DNA of 64,000 bases from CBDCYN01 sp965224205 (lineage in GTDB: Bacteria; Planctomycetota; Phycisphaerae; Phycisphaerales; Phycisphaeraceae), in contig CBDCYN010000029.1 in assembly GCA_965224205.1 (NCBI GenBank), positions 1-64,000 on the forward strand, given 5' to 3'. Shown piece by piece: positions 16,967 to 26,036 of the stretch; the first letter of the stretch is position 1; each line of letters opens with the position of its first letter. The notes below the pieces were generated by a model, which ran no database searches, was not told where the DNA came from, and saw nothing but the letters and a program-made list of their open reading frames with translations. The position numbers were made by a program, and so were the translations under genes.

Positions 16967-17149
16967 ATGCTAGAAACCTATGAACGGATGAAGGAAATGA
17001 TCACCTCGGCCGAAGAAGACGTGCGCAAGGCGGCCGGGGGGAATAAATCAGCGGGGACCCGGGTGCGTAAGCTGATGCAGGACGTTAAGAACTGTGCTCA
17101 AGCTTTGCGCGTCAAGGTCCTGGAAACGCGCGAGCCTCCGTCTCAATAG
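16967..17149 (+). CDS. Histone H1-like nucleoid protein (Hc1 type)
   Basis: A 60-residue protein matching the Hc1-like family first known from chlamydial histone-like proteins. It has an N-terminal acidic helix (YERMKEMITSAEEDVRKA) followed by the family hallmark GNKSAGTRVRKLMQDVKNCAQALR, whose basic residues are thought to bind DNA. It lacks the long Lys/Ala-rich tail of chlamydial Hc1, as do most short versions. The start has AGGAG at 16951-16955. Probably DNA-compacting, but this short form could have another role. Confidence 0.8.
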   Translation: MLETYERMKEMITSAEEDVRKAAGGNKSAGTRVRKLMQDVKNCAQALRVKVLETREPPSQ

Positions 17150-17319
17150 CCTGCTGATCTCGTTGGGAAAATGATGTGGGAATGGCTTTATGGCTGTACG
17201 GAACAAGCAGGTGCCTGGTGAAGGCCGCGGTGCGGCGGGTTATATACGCGCAGGACGGCCGGGTCTTGGCAGGGACGTTTCACGGGTTTCGGGGTGACTT
17301 GGAGTGGTCTGGCTGATCG

Positions 17320-17793
17320 ATGGTCCCGCCTCTTCTGTTTGATCTAACCGGGATTGACCTCGAGCAGGTCGTTTTCGATGTCGACGCGATCGAGCGTGTG
17401 AACCCCCACCGGGGGGCGATGCGCATGCTCGACGGGATCCATTACATCGATGAGGGCTATAGCCACGCAGTGGCTTACAAAGATGTCCGCGACGATGAGT
17501 TCTGGGTCGAGGGCCATATCCCTGGGCGGCCGATCATGCCGGGGGTGCTGATGCTCGAAGCAGCAGCGCAATTGGCGAGCTTCCTTCTGCTTCAGCGGAT
17601 CGAGAAAGAGGAGTTTTTCGGGTTTGTGGGCCTCAATGACGTGAAGTTCCGCGCGCAGGTGGTACCGGGAGACCGGCTGGTCATCCTGGGTAAGGAGGTG
17701 AAGTTTCGGCCCAAGCGGCTGGTGTGCGACGCACAGGGGCTGGTGCGGGGGGCGGTGGTTTTTGAGGCGAGGATCTTGGGTATGCCGATGTGA
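17320..17793 (+). CDS. FabZ-like 3-hydroxyacyl-ACP dehydratase
   Basis: A 157-residue hot-dog-fold protein. The FabZ active site is present: His66 in EGHIPGRPIMPGVL and Glu80 in MLEAAAQLAS, 14 residues apart as in FabZ. It would dehydrate beta-hydroxyacyl-ACP during fatty acid elongation. The N-terminal ~25 residues (FDLTGIDLEQVVFDVDAIERVNPHR) are longer than in the E. coli enzyme. It is not next to other fatty acid genes; the two ketosynthase genes are at 33.3-36.0 kb. Confidence 0.87.
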   Translation: MVPPLLFDLTGIDLEQVVFDVDAIERVNPHRGAMRMLDGIHYIDEGYSHAVAYKDVRDDEFWVEGHIPGRPIMPGVLMLEAAAQLASFLLLQRIEKEEFFGFVGLNDVKFRAQVVPGDRLVILGKEVKFRPKRLVCDAQGLVRGAVVFEARILGMPM

Positions 17794-17880
17794 GTCCAAG
17801 GTCAAAACAGTCTCTCGTCCGATGCGGTGTGTTCGCGGGCGAGTAGATGACCGGGTTCAGGGTCTATAGTTACGCGATAG

Positions 17881-17909
17881 TTGACCCGTGTTTAGCCTCG
17901 AACTATTCT
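17881..17909 (+). promoter_or_regulatory. Sigma70-type promoter candidate for the nuoJ operon
   Basis: TTGACC (17881-17886) and TATTCT (17904-17909) are separated by 17 bases, 46 bases before the nuoJ start. The match is 5/6 and 4/6 to consensus. Confidence 0.45.
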
Positions 17910-17954
17910 TGGCCAAGCTTTTTCGGTCGGATCGATCACCCATGAGGTTCAACG

Positions 17955-18542
17955 GTGCCTACCCTCGCCCAAGCGATCTCTTCTAGCGAGCCATTGCGTC
18001 AGGCGGCCCCGGTTTTGTTTTACGCGTTCGCCGGGTTGGCGTGTCTAAGCGCCTGGGCGGTGGTGGTCAGCCAGAACATCATCCGGATGAGCGTTTTTTT
18101 GATGCTCACGCTCGGAGCGGTCGCGGGGCTGTATTTCATGCTCAACGCGGAGTTTTTGGCCGCGATCCAGCTGATTGTTTACGCGGGGGGCACGCTGATC
18201 CTGATCGTGTTCGGGATCATGCTCACCAGCAAGAACCCGTTCGCGAAGCTGCAGGTGGCGACATGGGAGTTCGTTGTCGGCTCGCTGGTGGCGGTGGTGA
18301 TCGGGGCGCTGCTCGTTTTTGCGATGGTCAATAGCCCGATCACGGTGCAGAGTCAGGCCGGCACGACCGCGGGGTATGATCAGGTCCAGGCGATCGGGCG
18401 GTCGCTGCTGACTCGATTTTTGGTGCCGTTTGAGGTCGCGGCGGTGTTGCTGCTGGTGGTGATGATCGGGGCGGCGTTTATGGCCAGGCGGCGGGTCGCC
18501 TTAGCGGAGAATGAATCGGGCTCGGCTTCGGCTGAGGGTTAG
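17955..18542 (+). CDS. nuoJ: NADH-quinone oxidoreductase subunit J
   Basis: A 195-residue membrane subunit of respiratory complex I with five hydrophobic helices. Helix 3 has the conserved Tyr/Gly bulge (AIQLIVYAGGTLILIVFGIML) that links proton channels to the quinone site. GTG start at 17955. First gene of a same-strand run nuoJ-K-L-M-N with 50-100-base spacers, so one operon is likely. The peripheral-arm genes are not here; nuoC is alone at 42209. Confidence 0.93.
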   Translation: MPTLAQAISSSEPLRQAAPVLFYAFAGLACLSAWAVVVSQNIIRMSVFLMLTLGAVAGLYFMLNAEFLAAIQLIVYAGGTLILIVFGIMLTSKNPFAKLQVATWEFVVGSLVAVVIGALLVFAMVNSPITVQSQAGTTAGYDQVQAIGRSLLTRFLVPFEVAAVLLLVVMIGAAFMARRRVALAENESGSASAEG

Positions 18543-18626
18543 GCCGTACGGCAAAACCATAGGACACGGGCCCGCGACGGGCGTCGATGAATTTAGAAAG
18601 GTTAGCCCAGCCGACTGGGCCGGTTC

Positions 18627-18968
18627 ATGAATCCTGTCTTTGATATCAGCCTGACGCACTTTCTGTTGGTTTCGATCGTGCTGGTCACGGCGGGGGTGTG
18701 CACGCTGCTCACGAAGCGCAACCCGATCGGGATCCTGATCGGCGTGGAGCTGATCCTCAACGCCGCGGCGGTGAACTTTGTGGCGTTCAATCATTACGCC
18801 TGGCCGGGGGCGAGCGCTGATAACCCCGCGATCGACGGGATGATGTTCGCGGTGTTCATCATCGTGTTGGCCGCGGCTGAGGCGGCGGTGGCGCTGGCGA
18901 TCTTTTTGAATTTCTACAACAACTTCGGGTCGATCGATGTGGAACGGGCCGGGCAGCTGAGGGGCTAA
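18627..18968 (+). CDS. nuoK: NADH-quinone oxidoreductase subunit K
   Basis: A 113-residue complex I membrane subunit with three helices. The two conserved membrane glutamates are visible in GILIGVELILNAAAVNF and FIIVLAAAEAAVALAI. It is slightly longer than the E. coli protein (100 residues). Part of the nuoJKLMN run. Confidence 0.95.
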   Translation: MNPVFDISLTHFLLVSIVLVTAGVCTLLTKRNPIGILIGVELILNAAAVNFVAFNHYAWPGASADNPAIDGMMFAVFIIVLAAAEAAVALAIFLNFYNNFGSIDVERAGQLRG

Positions 18969-19029
18969 CACGGCAGAACACCCGGCCCCCCGGACCGGTC
19001 GGTACCTAGAAACACTGACGGGAATCGAC

Positions 19030-21162
19030 GTGCAGGCACAAGAAACCATCATTTGGCTGCTGACCGCGGCGCTCTTCGCCCCGCTGCTTAGCAGCGCCGT
19101 GATCATCCTGTCGACCCGCCGGGTGATGTTCAAGGGTGCGGGGGTATTCGCCACGGCGGTGATGGGGGGGGCGTTCGCCTGCTCAGTCGTGGCGTTGATG
19201 CAGTGGCTGGGGGTGCCCGAGGACCATCGCCACGCGATTGTGCGAAACGTGCCTTGGATCCCGGTGCCGGGGACGGCGGCGGGGTGGCTGTACCTGGGGA
19301 TTATGGTCGACGGGCTGACCGTGGCGATGATGACCATGGTCACCGGGGTCTCAACTCTGGTGCACGTGTACAGCATCGGGTACATGGAGGGCGACAAGCG
19401 TTACAACCGGTTTTTCGCGTACCTATCTCTGTTTAGCTTCTCGATGCTGGGGATCGTGGCGGCGAATTCGGTGCTGATGCTGTTCGTGTTCTGGGAGCTA
19501 GTGGGGCTGACGAGTTATCTGCTGATCGGGTTCTGGTTTGAGAAGCGCGGGCCGCAGCTGGCGTGCAAGAAGGCGTTTGTGATGAACCGGATCGGGGACA
19601 TGGGGTTCCTGATCGGGTTTGGGATCTTGTTCTATCAGCTGGGCGGCAAGCTGCTGTTGCCGGCCTCGGAAGGTGAGGGCGGGAACCTATTCGCGGCGGT
19701 GCTCACGCGCTTAAGCGAGCTGGACCCGGAGTTTTCGATCACGAACCCGCCGATGTGGCTGACGGTCGCGGGGATCGGGCTGTTCTTCGGGGCGATCGGC
19801 AAGAGTGCCCAGTTCCCGCTGCACACGTGGCTGCCCGACGCGATGGAGGGGCCCACGCCGGTGTCATCGATCGTGCACTCAGCGACGATGGTCGCGGCGG
19901 GGGTGTACCTCACGGGGAGGATCTACCCGATCCTTACGCCGGGGGCGCACCTGTTCGTGGCCACGATCGGGTTGATCACGCTGGTCATGGCTGCGTGCAT
20001 GGCGATGGTGATGACCGATATCAAGCGCGTGCTGGCGTATTCGACGCTTTCGCAGCTGGGGTACATGATCCTGGGTCTGGGCGTGGGGTCATACACGTTC
20101 GCGTTGTTCCACCTGTTTACCCACGCGTTCTTTAAGTGCTGCCTGTTCCAGTGCTCGGGCAGCGTGATCCACGCGGCTCATCACGAGCAGGACATGCGTC
20201 AGTACGGGGGGCTGGGCAAGAAGATGCCGGTGACCATGGCGTGCTACGCGGTATGCACCCTGGCGATCTCGGGGGTGGGGTTGGGATCGCATAGCCTGTT
20301 CTCGGGGTTCTATTCGAAGGACGGGATCATTGCCGGGGCGGTCAATTACGGCGACGCCCTGGGCGGGATGGGCAAGATTTTCTACTGGGGGCCGATCATC
20401 ATCGCATACGTGACACCGTTCTACATGGCCCGCAGCTTCTTCTTGACCTTTTTTGGCAAGCCCCGCAACCAGCACCTTTATGATCACGCTCACGAGGCGC
20501 CCAAGGCGATGGTGATCCCGCAGGTGGTGCTGGCGGGGATGGCAATCCTGGCGGTGCCGTGGCTGATGGGGTTCTGGTTCGATCTGGTGGAGTCCACGCG
20601 GGTCGACATGGAGCAGATGATGATCGGGGCCACGGGGCAGTCCTGGGTCCAGCCCGGGGACATGCACGCGATGGAACACGCGTCCCACGTGGTGCACTCG
20701 ACGCTTCTCTACGGCTTGGCCGGGGCGCTGATGATCGGCGTGGGCGGGGCGATGTACCTGGGCGGGTTCAAAGTCAGCGAAAAGATCGTGCGTTTGCCGG
20801 GGGTGAATCTCCTGTATAAGTGGGCGTTGAACAAGTTCTACTTTGACGCGCTTTACGATGTGTTTACGGTCAACGCGGGGAAGGTGATCGCCCAGATCGC
20901 GTCGGTGGTGGATAAATACCTCGTCGACGGGATTGTGAACATGACGGGGCGGCTAACCCAGCTGACCTCGGCGATGGCCGGGTGGTTCGACCTGCGGGGT
21001 GTGGACGGGGCGGTCAACGGGGCCGCGGCCATGGCGACTGGCGGGGGGCAGATGCTGCGGGCGACCCACGCGGGCCGGGTGCGGGGATATGTATTGATGT
21101 TGTTCGCGGCTGGGGCGGTGGTAACGCTGTTGGTCGTGACCGTGACGCTGGTTAACCGGTGA
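19030..21162 (+). CDS. nuoL: NADH-quinone oxidoreductase subunit L
   Basis: A 710-residue antiporter-like proton-pumping subunit of complex I. The conserved core includes VFWELVGLTSYLLIGFWF (key Glu), GAIGKSAQFPLHTWLPDAMEGPTPVSSIVHSATMVAAGVYL (key Lys) and the DIKRVLAYSTLSQLGYM helix. The C-terminal extension (about residues 560-710) forms the lateral helix and final membrane segments. It starts with GTG at 19030. Length is at the long end for NuoL because of a His-rich loop near 515-560. Confidence 0.95.
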   Translation: MQAQETIIWLLTAALFAPLLSSAVIILSTRRVMFKGAGVFATAVMGGAFACSVVALMQWLGVPEDHRHAIVRNVPWIPVPGTAAGWLYLGIMVDGLTVAMMTMVTGVSTLVHVYSIGYMEGDKRYNRFFAYLSLFSFSMLGIVAANSVLMLFVFWELVGLTSYLLIGFWFEKRGPQLACKKAFVMNRIGDMGFLIGFGILFYQLGGKLLLPASEGEGGNLFAAVLTRLSELDPEFSITNPPMWLTVAGIGLFFGAIGKSAQFPLHTWLPDAMEGPTPVSSIVHSATMVAAGVYLTGRIYPILTPGAHLFVATIGLITLVMAACMAMVMTDIKRVLAYSTLSQLGYMILGLGVGSYTFALFHLFTHAFFKCCLFQCSGSVIHAAHHEQDMRQYGGLGKKMPVTMACYAVCTLAISGVGLGSHSLFSGFYSKDGIIAGAVNYGDALGGMGKIFYWGPIIIAYVTPFYMARSFFLTFFGKPRNQHLYDHAHEAPKAMVIPQVVLAGMAILAVPWLMGFWFDLVESTRVDMEQMMIGATGQSWVQPGDMHAMEHASHVVHSTLLYGLAGALMIGVGGAMYLGGFKVSEKIVRLPGVNLLYKWALNKFYFDALYDVFTVNAGKVIAQIASVVDKYLVDGIVNMTGRLTQLTSAMAGWFDLRGVDGAVNGAAAMATGGGQMLRATHAGRVRGYVLMLFAAGAVVTLLVVTVTLVNR

Positions 21163-21238
21163 GGCAGCGGGTAGGAGCAGAAGCGGAGGACTCGGCGGTG
21201 AACCGGAGCCGACAGACTCCTTGGATTGAGGCTTAGAT

Positions 21239-22825
21239 ATGGAAACCTTGGTCAATCTGATGATCTTTGTGCCCACGATCGGGGCGCTTCTGTGTTTGCT
21301 GGTGCCGGACGCCAAGCAAGCCAAAGTCGTCGCGTTGGCGATCTCGGTCGTGACGTTTATCCTCAGCGCCGTCGTTGCGGCGGGGTATTACGGGCTGGGG
21401 TACAGCGGGGTTCAGTACGAAACCGCGATCGAGTGGATCGGATCGATCAACGTCTATTACCGCACGGGGGTCGATGGGCTGTCGATGCCGCTGGTGCTGC
21501 TTTCCACGGCGTTGAGCGTGCTGGTGGTGCTGTCGGCGTGGACGATCGAGAAGGCGACGAAGGCGTTCATGGCCCTGTACTTGTTCCTGCTCACGGGGAT
21601 GCTGGGGGTGTTCCTGTCGCTGGACATGTTCTTGTTTTATGTGTTCTTTGAGATTTCGCTTTTGCCGATGTACTTCCTGATCGGGGTGTGGGGCGGTCCC
21701 AGGAAAGAGTACGCGGCGATCAAGTTCTTTTTGTACACCCTGGCGGGGTCGATCTGCCTGCTGATCGTGATGCTGGGGTTGTTCTTCCTGACCCCGGAGG
21801 CGAATCCGTCAGAAGGCAATACGTGGACGATGGTGTCGTCAATAACCGGGTACACGCTCCAGTCCCCGCAGGTGCGGGCGTTGTTTGCTCAAGGCGAAGA
21901 CACGTACTGGTCGTTTGCCCAAGCGGCGTTTTGGCTGACGCTGATCGCGTTCCTGATCAAGCTACCCGCTGTGCCGTTCCACACCTGGCTGCCCGATGCC
22001 CACGTCGAGGCCCCGACGCCGATCTCGATGATCCTGGCGGGGGTGCTATTGAAGATGGGCGGGTACGCGATGATGCGGATCACCTGGCCGTTTTTTCCGG
22101 ACGCGGCAAGGTTTTTCTGGGAGCCGGTAGCGATCCTGGGGGTCGTGGCGATCCTTTACGGGGCGTTGTGCGCGATGGCCCAGACCGACTGGAAGAAGCT
22201 CGTGGCGTATTCGTCGGTGAGCCACATGGGCTACGTCACGCTGGGTCTGGCGGTCTTGACGCGGACCGGGTTTGACGGGGCGTACTACCAGATGATCGCT
22301 CACGGGATCACCAGCGCGATGATGTTCTTCCTGGTCGGGGTGGTTTACGAGCGGGCCCACCACCGGGAGATTAACCGGTTCGGGGGGCTTTGGTTGAAGT
22401 GGCCCGGTTACGGGGGCTGGTCGCTTCTGGGCTTCTTTGCGGGGATGGGGCTGCCGGGGCTGTGCGGGTTCATCGGGGAGATCATGGTGCTTTTGGGGAC
22501 GTTCCAGGCGGCGGAGAACCCTGGGTTTAACCCCAGCGCGGTGTACACGCTGGGGATCCTCGCTGCGTCGGGGGTGGTGCTGACGGCGGGGTATATCTTG
22601 TGGATGTTCCAGCGGGTGTACATGGGGACCGAAAAGCCGGAATACAAGGAATACGCCCCGGTGACGAGTCGAGAATATTTCGTGATGGGGACGCTGGGCG
22701 TGGCGGCGATTATCTTCGGCGTGCTGCCGGTGCTGGTATTCGCCATGACCGGGCCGACGTTTGATTCGGTGATGCGGATCCTGGGTGTGGGGGGGGCGGC
22801 GGTCCGGTATGTGTTGGGAGGATAA
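21239..22825 (+). CDS. nuoM: NADH-quinone oxidoreductase subunit M
   Basis: A 528-residue antiporter-like proton-pumping subunit of complex I. Conserved elements include LFYVFFEISLLPMYFLIGVWGG (key Glu), LIKLPAVPFHTWLPDAHVEAPTPISMILAGVLLKMGGYAM (key Lys) and DWKKLVAYSSVSHMGYV. ATG at 21239, third position in the operon after nuoL. Confidence 0.95.
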   Translation: METLVNLMIFVPTIGALLCLLVPDAKQAKVVALAISVVTFILSAVVAAGYYGLGYSGVQYETAIEWIGSINVYYRTGVDGLSMPLVLLSTALSVLVVLSAWTIEKATKAFMALYLFLLTGMLGVFLSLDMFLFYVFFEISLLPMYFLIGVWGGPRKEYAAIKFFLYTLAGSICLLIVMLGLFFLTPEANPSEGNTWTMVSSITGYTLQSPQVRALFAQGEDTYWSFAQAAFWLTLIAFLIKLPAVPFHTWLPDAHVEAPTPISMILAGVLLKMGGYAMMRITWPFFPDAARFFWEPVAILGVVAILYGALCAMAQTDWKKLVAYSSVSHMGYVTLGLAVLTRTGFDGAYYQMIAHGITSAMMFFLVGVVYERAHHREINRFGGLWLKWPGYGGWSLLGFFAGMGLPGLCGFIGEIMVLLGTFQAAENPGFNPSAVYTLGILAASGVVLTAGYILWMFQRVYMGTEKPEYKEYAPVTSREYFVMGTLGVAAIIFGVLPVLVFAMTGPTFDSVMRILGVGGAAVRYVLGG

Positions 22826-22924
22826 TGGGATGTTCGAGAAGCGAGATCATCGATCACGAATCTATGACGCAACCGGCTTGAGTTCGCGCATGATGGACAG
22901 GATCTACCTACGACAGGATCTGGC

Positions 22925-24550
22925 GTGACGACAACAATTGCGGAGATCGTGCTGCCCAGCGTGGAGACGCTGCGGCTGGTGATGCCCGAGATATGGCTGG
23001 TGGTGGGCATGTGTGCGGTGATCCTGGTGCCGTTTGTCCACCGTGCCAGCATCGCTCTGCCGACGGTCGCGGCCCTGTTGAGCCTCGTGCTGGCGGTTGT
23101 GACGAGCCTGGTGTCGTTGTCGCACATGCCGGGCCCGGGGCAGGCGGTGTTCGACGGGATGCTCACGATCGACCCGCTTTCGCAGTTCTTCAAGGTGCTT
23201 TTAGCGATCTTCACCATGCTGGTGTTGGTGCAGTGGCTGATCGTCAACCGCCGTGACACCGGGGTGGGGGTATACGACACGCCCGATTTTATGTGCCTGC
23301 TGCTGGGCGCGACGCTGGGGATGGCGTTGATGGCTTCGGCGTCGAACCTGGTGATGATCTTCGTGGCCACGGAGACGGCCTCGATGCCCAGTTTTGTGCT
23401 GGCGGGGTTCCGCAAGCGGCAGCGCGAAGGGTCGGAAGGGTCGTTGAAGTACGTGGTGTTCGGCTCTGCTTCGAGCGCGGTGATGCTCTACGGGATGTCA
23501 CTGATCTACGGCAGCGCCGGGACGTTGAACCTGAGCCACGTCGCGGCCCAGGCGGCGACGGGGATGACCCCGCTTCTGGCGGTGGGGTTGGCGGCGATGT
23601 TCGCGGGGATCGCGTTTAAGCTCTCCGCGGTGCCGCTTCACTTCTGGTGCCCGGATGTGTTCGAGGGCGCTCCGATCGAGGTGACGACGTTTTTGTCGGT
23701 CGCTTCGAAAGGGGCGGCGGTGTGTTTGCTGATGCGGGTGCTGGATAGCTTCGGGGCTGTTACGGGGTCGGGTTTCACCGGTATCGCGACAGCGGTGGGG
23801 ATCCTCGGGGCGGTGACCGCGACGTGGGGGAATTTACTGGCCTTGCATCAGACACGGATCAAGCGCTTACTGGCGTATAGCTCGATCGCTCACGCGGGGT
23901 ATATGATCATGGCGGCCAGTCTGTTGGCGGTAGCCGGTGATGGGCAGGCGGTGGTCGGGGCGGTCCTTTTCTACCTGTTCGTGTACCTGTTTATGAACAT
24001 GGGGGCGTTTACCGTTGCGGCGTTGATCAGCCAGCAGACGGGGCAGGAGGATATCCAGGGCTACGCGGGGATGATCAACCGGTCGCCGGCGCTGGCGGTG
24101 ATGCTGGCCTTGTTCTTGTTGAGCCTGTTCGGGATGCCGGGGCTAGGCGGGTTTGCGGGGAAGGTGTACCTGATGGTGGCGATGTCCCAAGCGGGGGGGG
24201 CGCCGGCCTATGTATTGATCGCGGTGTTGCTGGTCAACACGTTGATCAGCCTCTATTACTACCTGCGGCCGGTGTACTTTATGGTGTTTGTGGCTGATAA
24301 GGAAGTGAAACCCGGGTTCACAGCCCGGCCCGCGGGTGTGGGGGTGCTCGTGGTGTGTGCCGTGATGGTGCTTTGGACCGGGCTATGGCCGTCTACGGTG
24401 GGGGACCTGACGCGTGACCAGGGCGTGGTGCTGCGGGCGGCATTGCCCCAGCCGATCGAAACGCAGCACGCTGCGGAAGAAGACGCCGGCGATGATCGGA
24501 TGGTCTCAAGGCCGGTTCTTGCCCCTAGCGTGGATGGTTTTCCACGATGA
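22925..24550 (+). CDS. nuoN: NADH-quinone oxidoreductase subunit N
   Basis: A 541-residue third antiporter-like subunit of complex I. Conserved motifs are IFVATETASMPSFVLAGFRK, GIAFKLSAVPLHFWCPDVFEGAPIEVTTFLS and RIKRLLAYSSIAHAGYM. It starts with GTG at 22925. A ~60-residue polar tail after the last helix (LTRDQGVVLRAALPQPIETQHAAEEDAG) is longer than usual. Its stop overlaps the next gene by four bases, which suggests translational coupling. Confidence 0.95.
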   Translation: MTTTIAEIVLPSVETLRLVMPEIWLVVGMCAVILVPFVHRASIALPTVAALLSLVLAVVTSLVSLSHMPGPGQAVFDGMLTIDPLSQFFKVLLAIFTMLVLVQWLIVNRRDTGVGVYDTPDFMCLLLGATLGMALMASASNLVMIFVATETASMPSFVLAGFRKRQREGSEGSLKYVVFGSASSAVMLYGMSLIYGSAGTLNLSHVAAQAATGMTPLLAVGLAAMFAGIAFKLSAVPLHFWCPDVFEGAPIEVTTFLSVASKGAAVCLLMRVLDSFGAVTGSGFTGIATAVGILGAVTATWGNLLALHQTRIKRLLAYSSIAHAGYMIMAASLLAVAGDGQAVVGAVLFYLFVYLFMNMGAFTVAALISQQTGQEDIQGYAGMINRSPALAVMLALFLLSLFGMPGLGGFAGKVYLMVAMSQAGGAPAYVLIAVLLVNTLISLYYYLRPVYFMVFVADKEVKPGFTARPAGVGVLVVCAVMVLWTGLWPSTVGDLTRDQGVVLRAALPQPIETQHAAEEDAGDDRMVSRPVLAPSVDGFPR

Positions 24551-25011
24551 ACCCTCACCAGAAACTCGCTGAAGGCCTTAGTGGATTACTCACGAGGGAA
24601 GTGCGCAGCTTGCTGCGTCACCTAAGCGAAGCCCGGCCGTACCTGACGGCGGCGACGTACCCCGCTTGGACCCAGATCGAACACTTGAGTGAAGAAAATA
24701 CCGATCACGCCCAGCGGCTAACCCGCCTCATTGAGGCCCTTGACCACGGTGCCTCGGCCGGCACGTTTGACCCTGAGGTAGCGACGTACCACTATATGGA
24801 CCTAGCGTCGCTATTGCCGCTGGTGATCGATGAGAGGAAGCGGCAGATCACTTCTTACGAACACGTCATCGAGCTCGCTGAAGGTCATCCCAAGATCATT
24901 GAGGGGTTGAACCGCTTGCTGGACGAGAACCGGGCTATATTAGGGAAGCTCGAAGCATTTTTGAGATCGATCGAAGCCGAGGCCGACCATCCCAAGCCGG
25001 TCGCCGGTTAA
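24547..25011 (+). CDS. Ferritin-like four-helix protein, coupled to nuoN
   Basis: A 154-residue all-helical protein that looks like a ferritin-like four-helix bundle. It has Glu/His-rich helices with EHLSEENTDHAQRL (about 45-58) and DERKRQITSYEHVIELAEGHP (about 96-116), spaced like the metal-ligand helices of Dps or bacterioferritin relatives, but I cannot assign exact ligands. It begins in an ATGA overlap with nuoN, so its expression is tied to complex I. Roles could include iron handling or protection near the respiratory chain; this is inference. It is convergent with and overlaps by 4 bases the anti-sigma-type gene. Confidence 0.6.
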   Translation: MNPHQKLAEGLSGLLTREVRSLLRHLSEARPYLTAATYPAWTQIEHLSEENTDHAQRLTRLIEALDHGASAGTFDPEVATYHYMDLASLLPLVIDERKRQITSYEHVIELAEGHPKIIEGLNRLLDENRAILGKLEAFLRSIEAEADHPKPVAG

Positions 25012-25496
25012 ACCTTGCCCACCTGAGCCTGGCTTTCGTGCACGTGGGCCGGGGTGGGGGCGTCTTGGGCCTGGATATATTTGCACATCCTCAGTCTTAA
25101 GCCTTCGGTGTCGGTCCGCTGGCTGTAGGTCACGTCGTCCATCATCTGCTGGATGATATGGACGCCCAAGCCGCCGGGGCGGATCTCATCGAGCGGGCGG
25201 CCCTTGATCTTGCTGATATCGACCCCCTGTGACTGGTCTTCGATTACGATTTCCAAACCGGCCCGATCGATACCGTGGATCGGGGTGAGCTTGATCCAGA
25301 TCGGCTGGTCGTTCTTGCCGTGGTAGCCGTGGCGGATCACATTGGTGAGCGCTTCGTCGACCGCGAGGATGATGTGGCCGCTCTGTTCGTTCGAGAACCC
25401 CAGCTTGCCCGCCATGGTCTGGACCGCGGCACGGACCACGCCGACGTAAATCGGCTGGCTGGTCACCTGGATCTCGATATGGGGCCTATCGATCAT
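25008..25496 (-). CDS. RsbW/SpoIIAB-like serine kinase, anti-sigma-factor type ATPase
   Basis: A ~162-residue GHKL ATPase. The N box is LAVDEALTNVIRHGY, the G1 region IVIEDQSQGVD and the G2 region PGGLGVHIIQQMMDDVTY, the set found in RsbW/SpoIIAB kinases that bind sigma factors or phosphorylate anti-anti-sigma partners. ATG at 25496 is chosen because the domain starts IEIQVTSQPIYVGVVRAAV. An ATG at 25541 would add 15 residues. No sigma factor or STAS partner is adjacent. Confidence 0.85.
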   Translation of the reverse strand: MIDRPHIEIQVTSQPIYVGVVRAAVQTMAGKLGFSNEQSGHIILAVDEALTNVIRHGYHGKNDQPIWIKLTPIHGIDRAGLEIVIEDQSQGVDISKIKGRPLDEIRPGGLGVHIIQQMMDDVTYSQRTDTEGLRLRMCKYIQAQDAPTPAHVHESQAQVGKV

Positions 25497-26036
25497 GACA
25501 ATCTTAAAACACCCAAGCCTTTGACGGCTTAGGCGATACATGCAAGACGCTTCTTTGCTATATATCGGCCGGGGCGCTAGGGACGTCAACATGAAAACCG
25601 GGCTTGCCGCGGCGGACCGGCTCGCCTTGCTTCGTCCGCACCCTAAAACCCTTTGACCCAGGCCATTTCTGTTTCAGCTGTTTAATCCATCAAAAACGGT
25701 TAATTTTAACAAAAAAAAGGGCTTTTCGCATTACATTTATCGGATGATTGTACGATTGCACGCCCGGCCCGGCCTCTTCCATTCGCTACGGATTTCAACG
25801 AAATAGGGTTCTTTCGCAATCTCCGTGAAGCACGATAACGCCTTGCAGGGGTGTGGCAACTTAGACCACAAGACCCCGTGCCTTTCACCCATAGCACGGA
25901 AGAACCCGAAATATACGCATCGCGTATCAAAATACCGCGTTGGGTATAGTTGTTTTTTATATGATCCGGATCTTCGATCCTCATGGCTCTTTCTGCCATT
26001 ATTATATGCAGATCAAGGTAATATCTTGACTTATAG
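25497..26036. other. AT-richer intergenic region upstream of the RsbW-like gene
   Basis: About 540 bases that are clearly less GC-rich than the surroundings, including A8 and T6 runs. No gene is supported. It contains a truncated family 3 repeat at 25914-25945 and must carry the promoter of the RsbW-like gene. Confidence 0.45.
25914..25945 (+). repeat. Dispersed repeat, family 3 copy A (head only)
   Basis: TACGCATCGCGTATCAAAAT followed by ACCGCGTTGGG, matching the family 3 head at 48094. The downstream part has diverged into AT-rich sequence. Confidence 0.7.

Noticed and set aside
22408..23415. A 335-codon antisense frame across nuoM and nuoN
   Set aside because: Shadow of two conserved membrane-subunit genes with no recognisable protein features.
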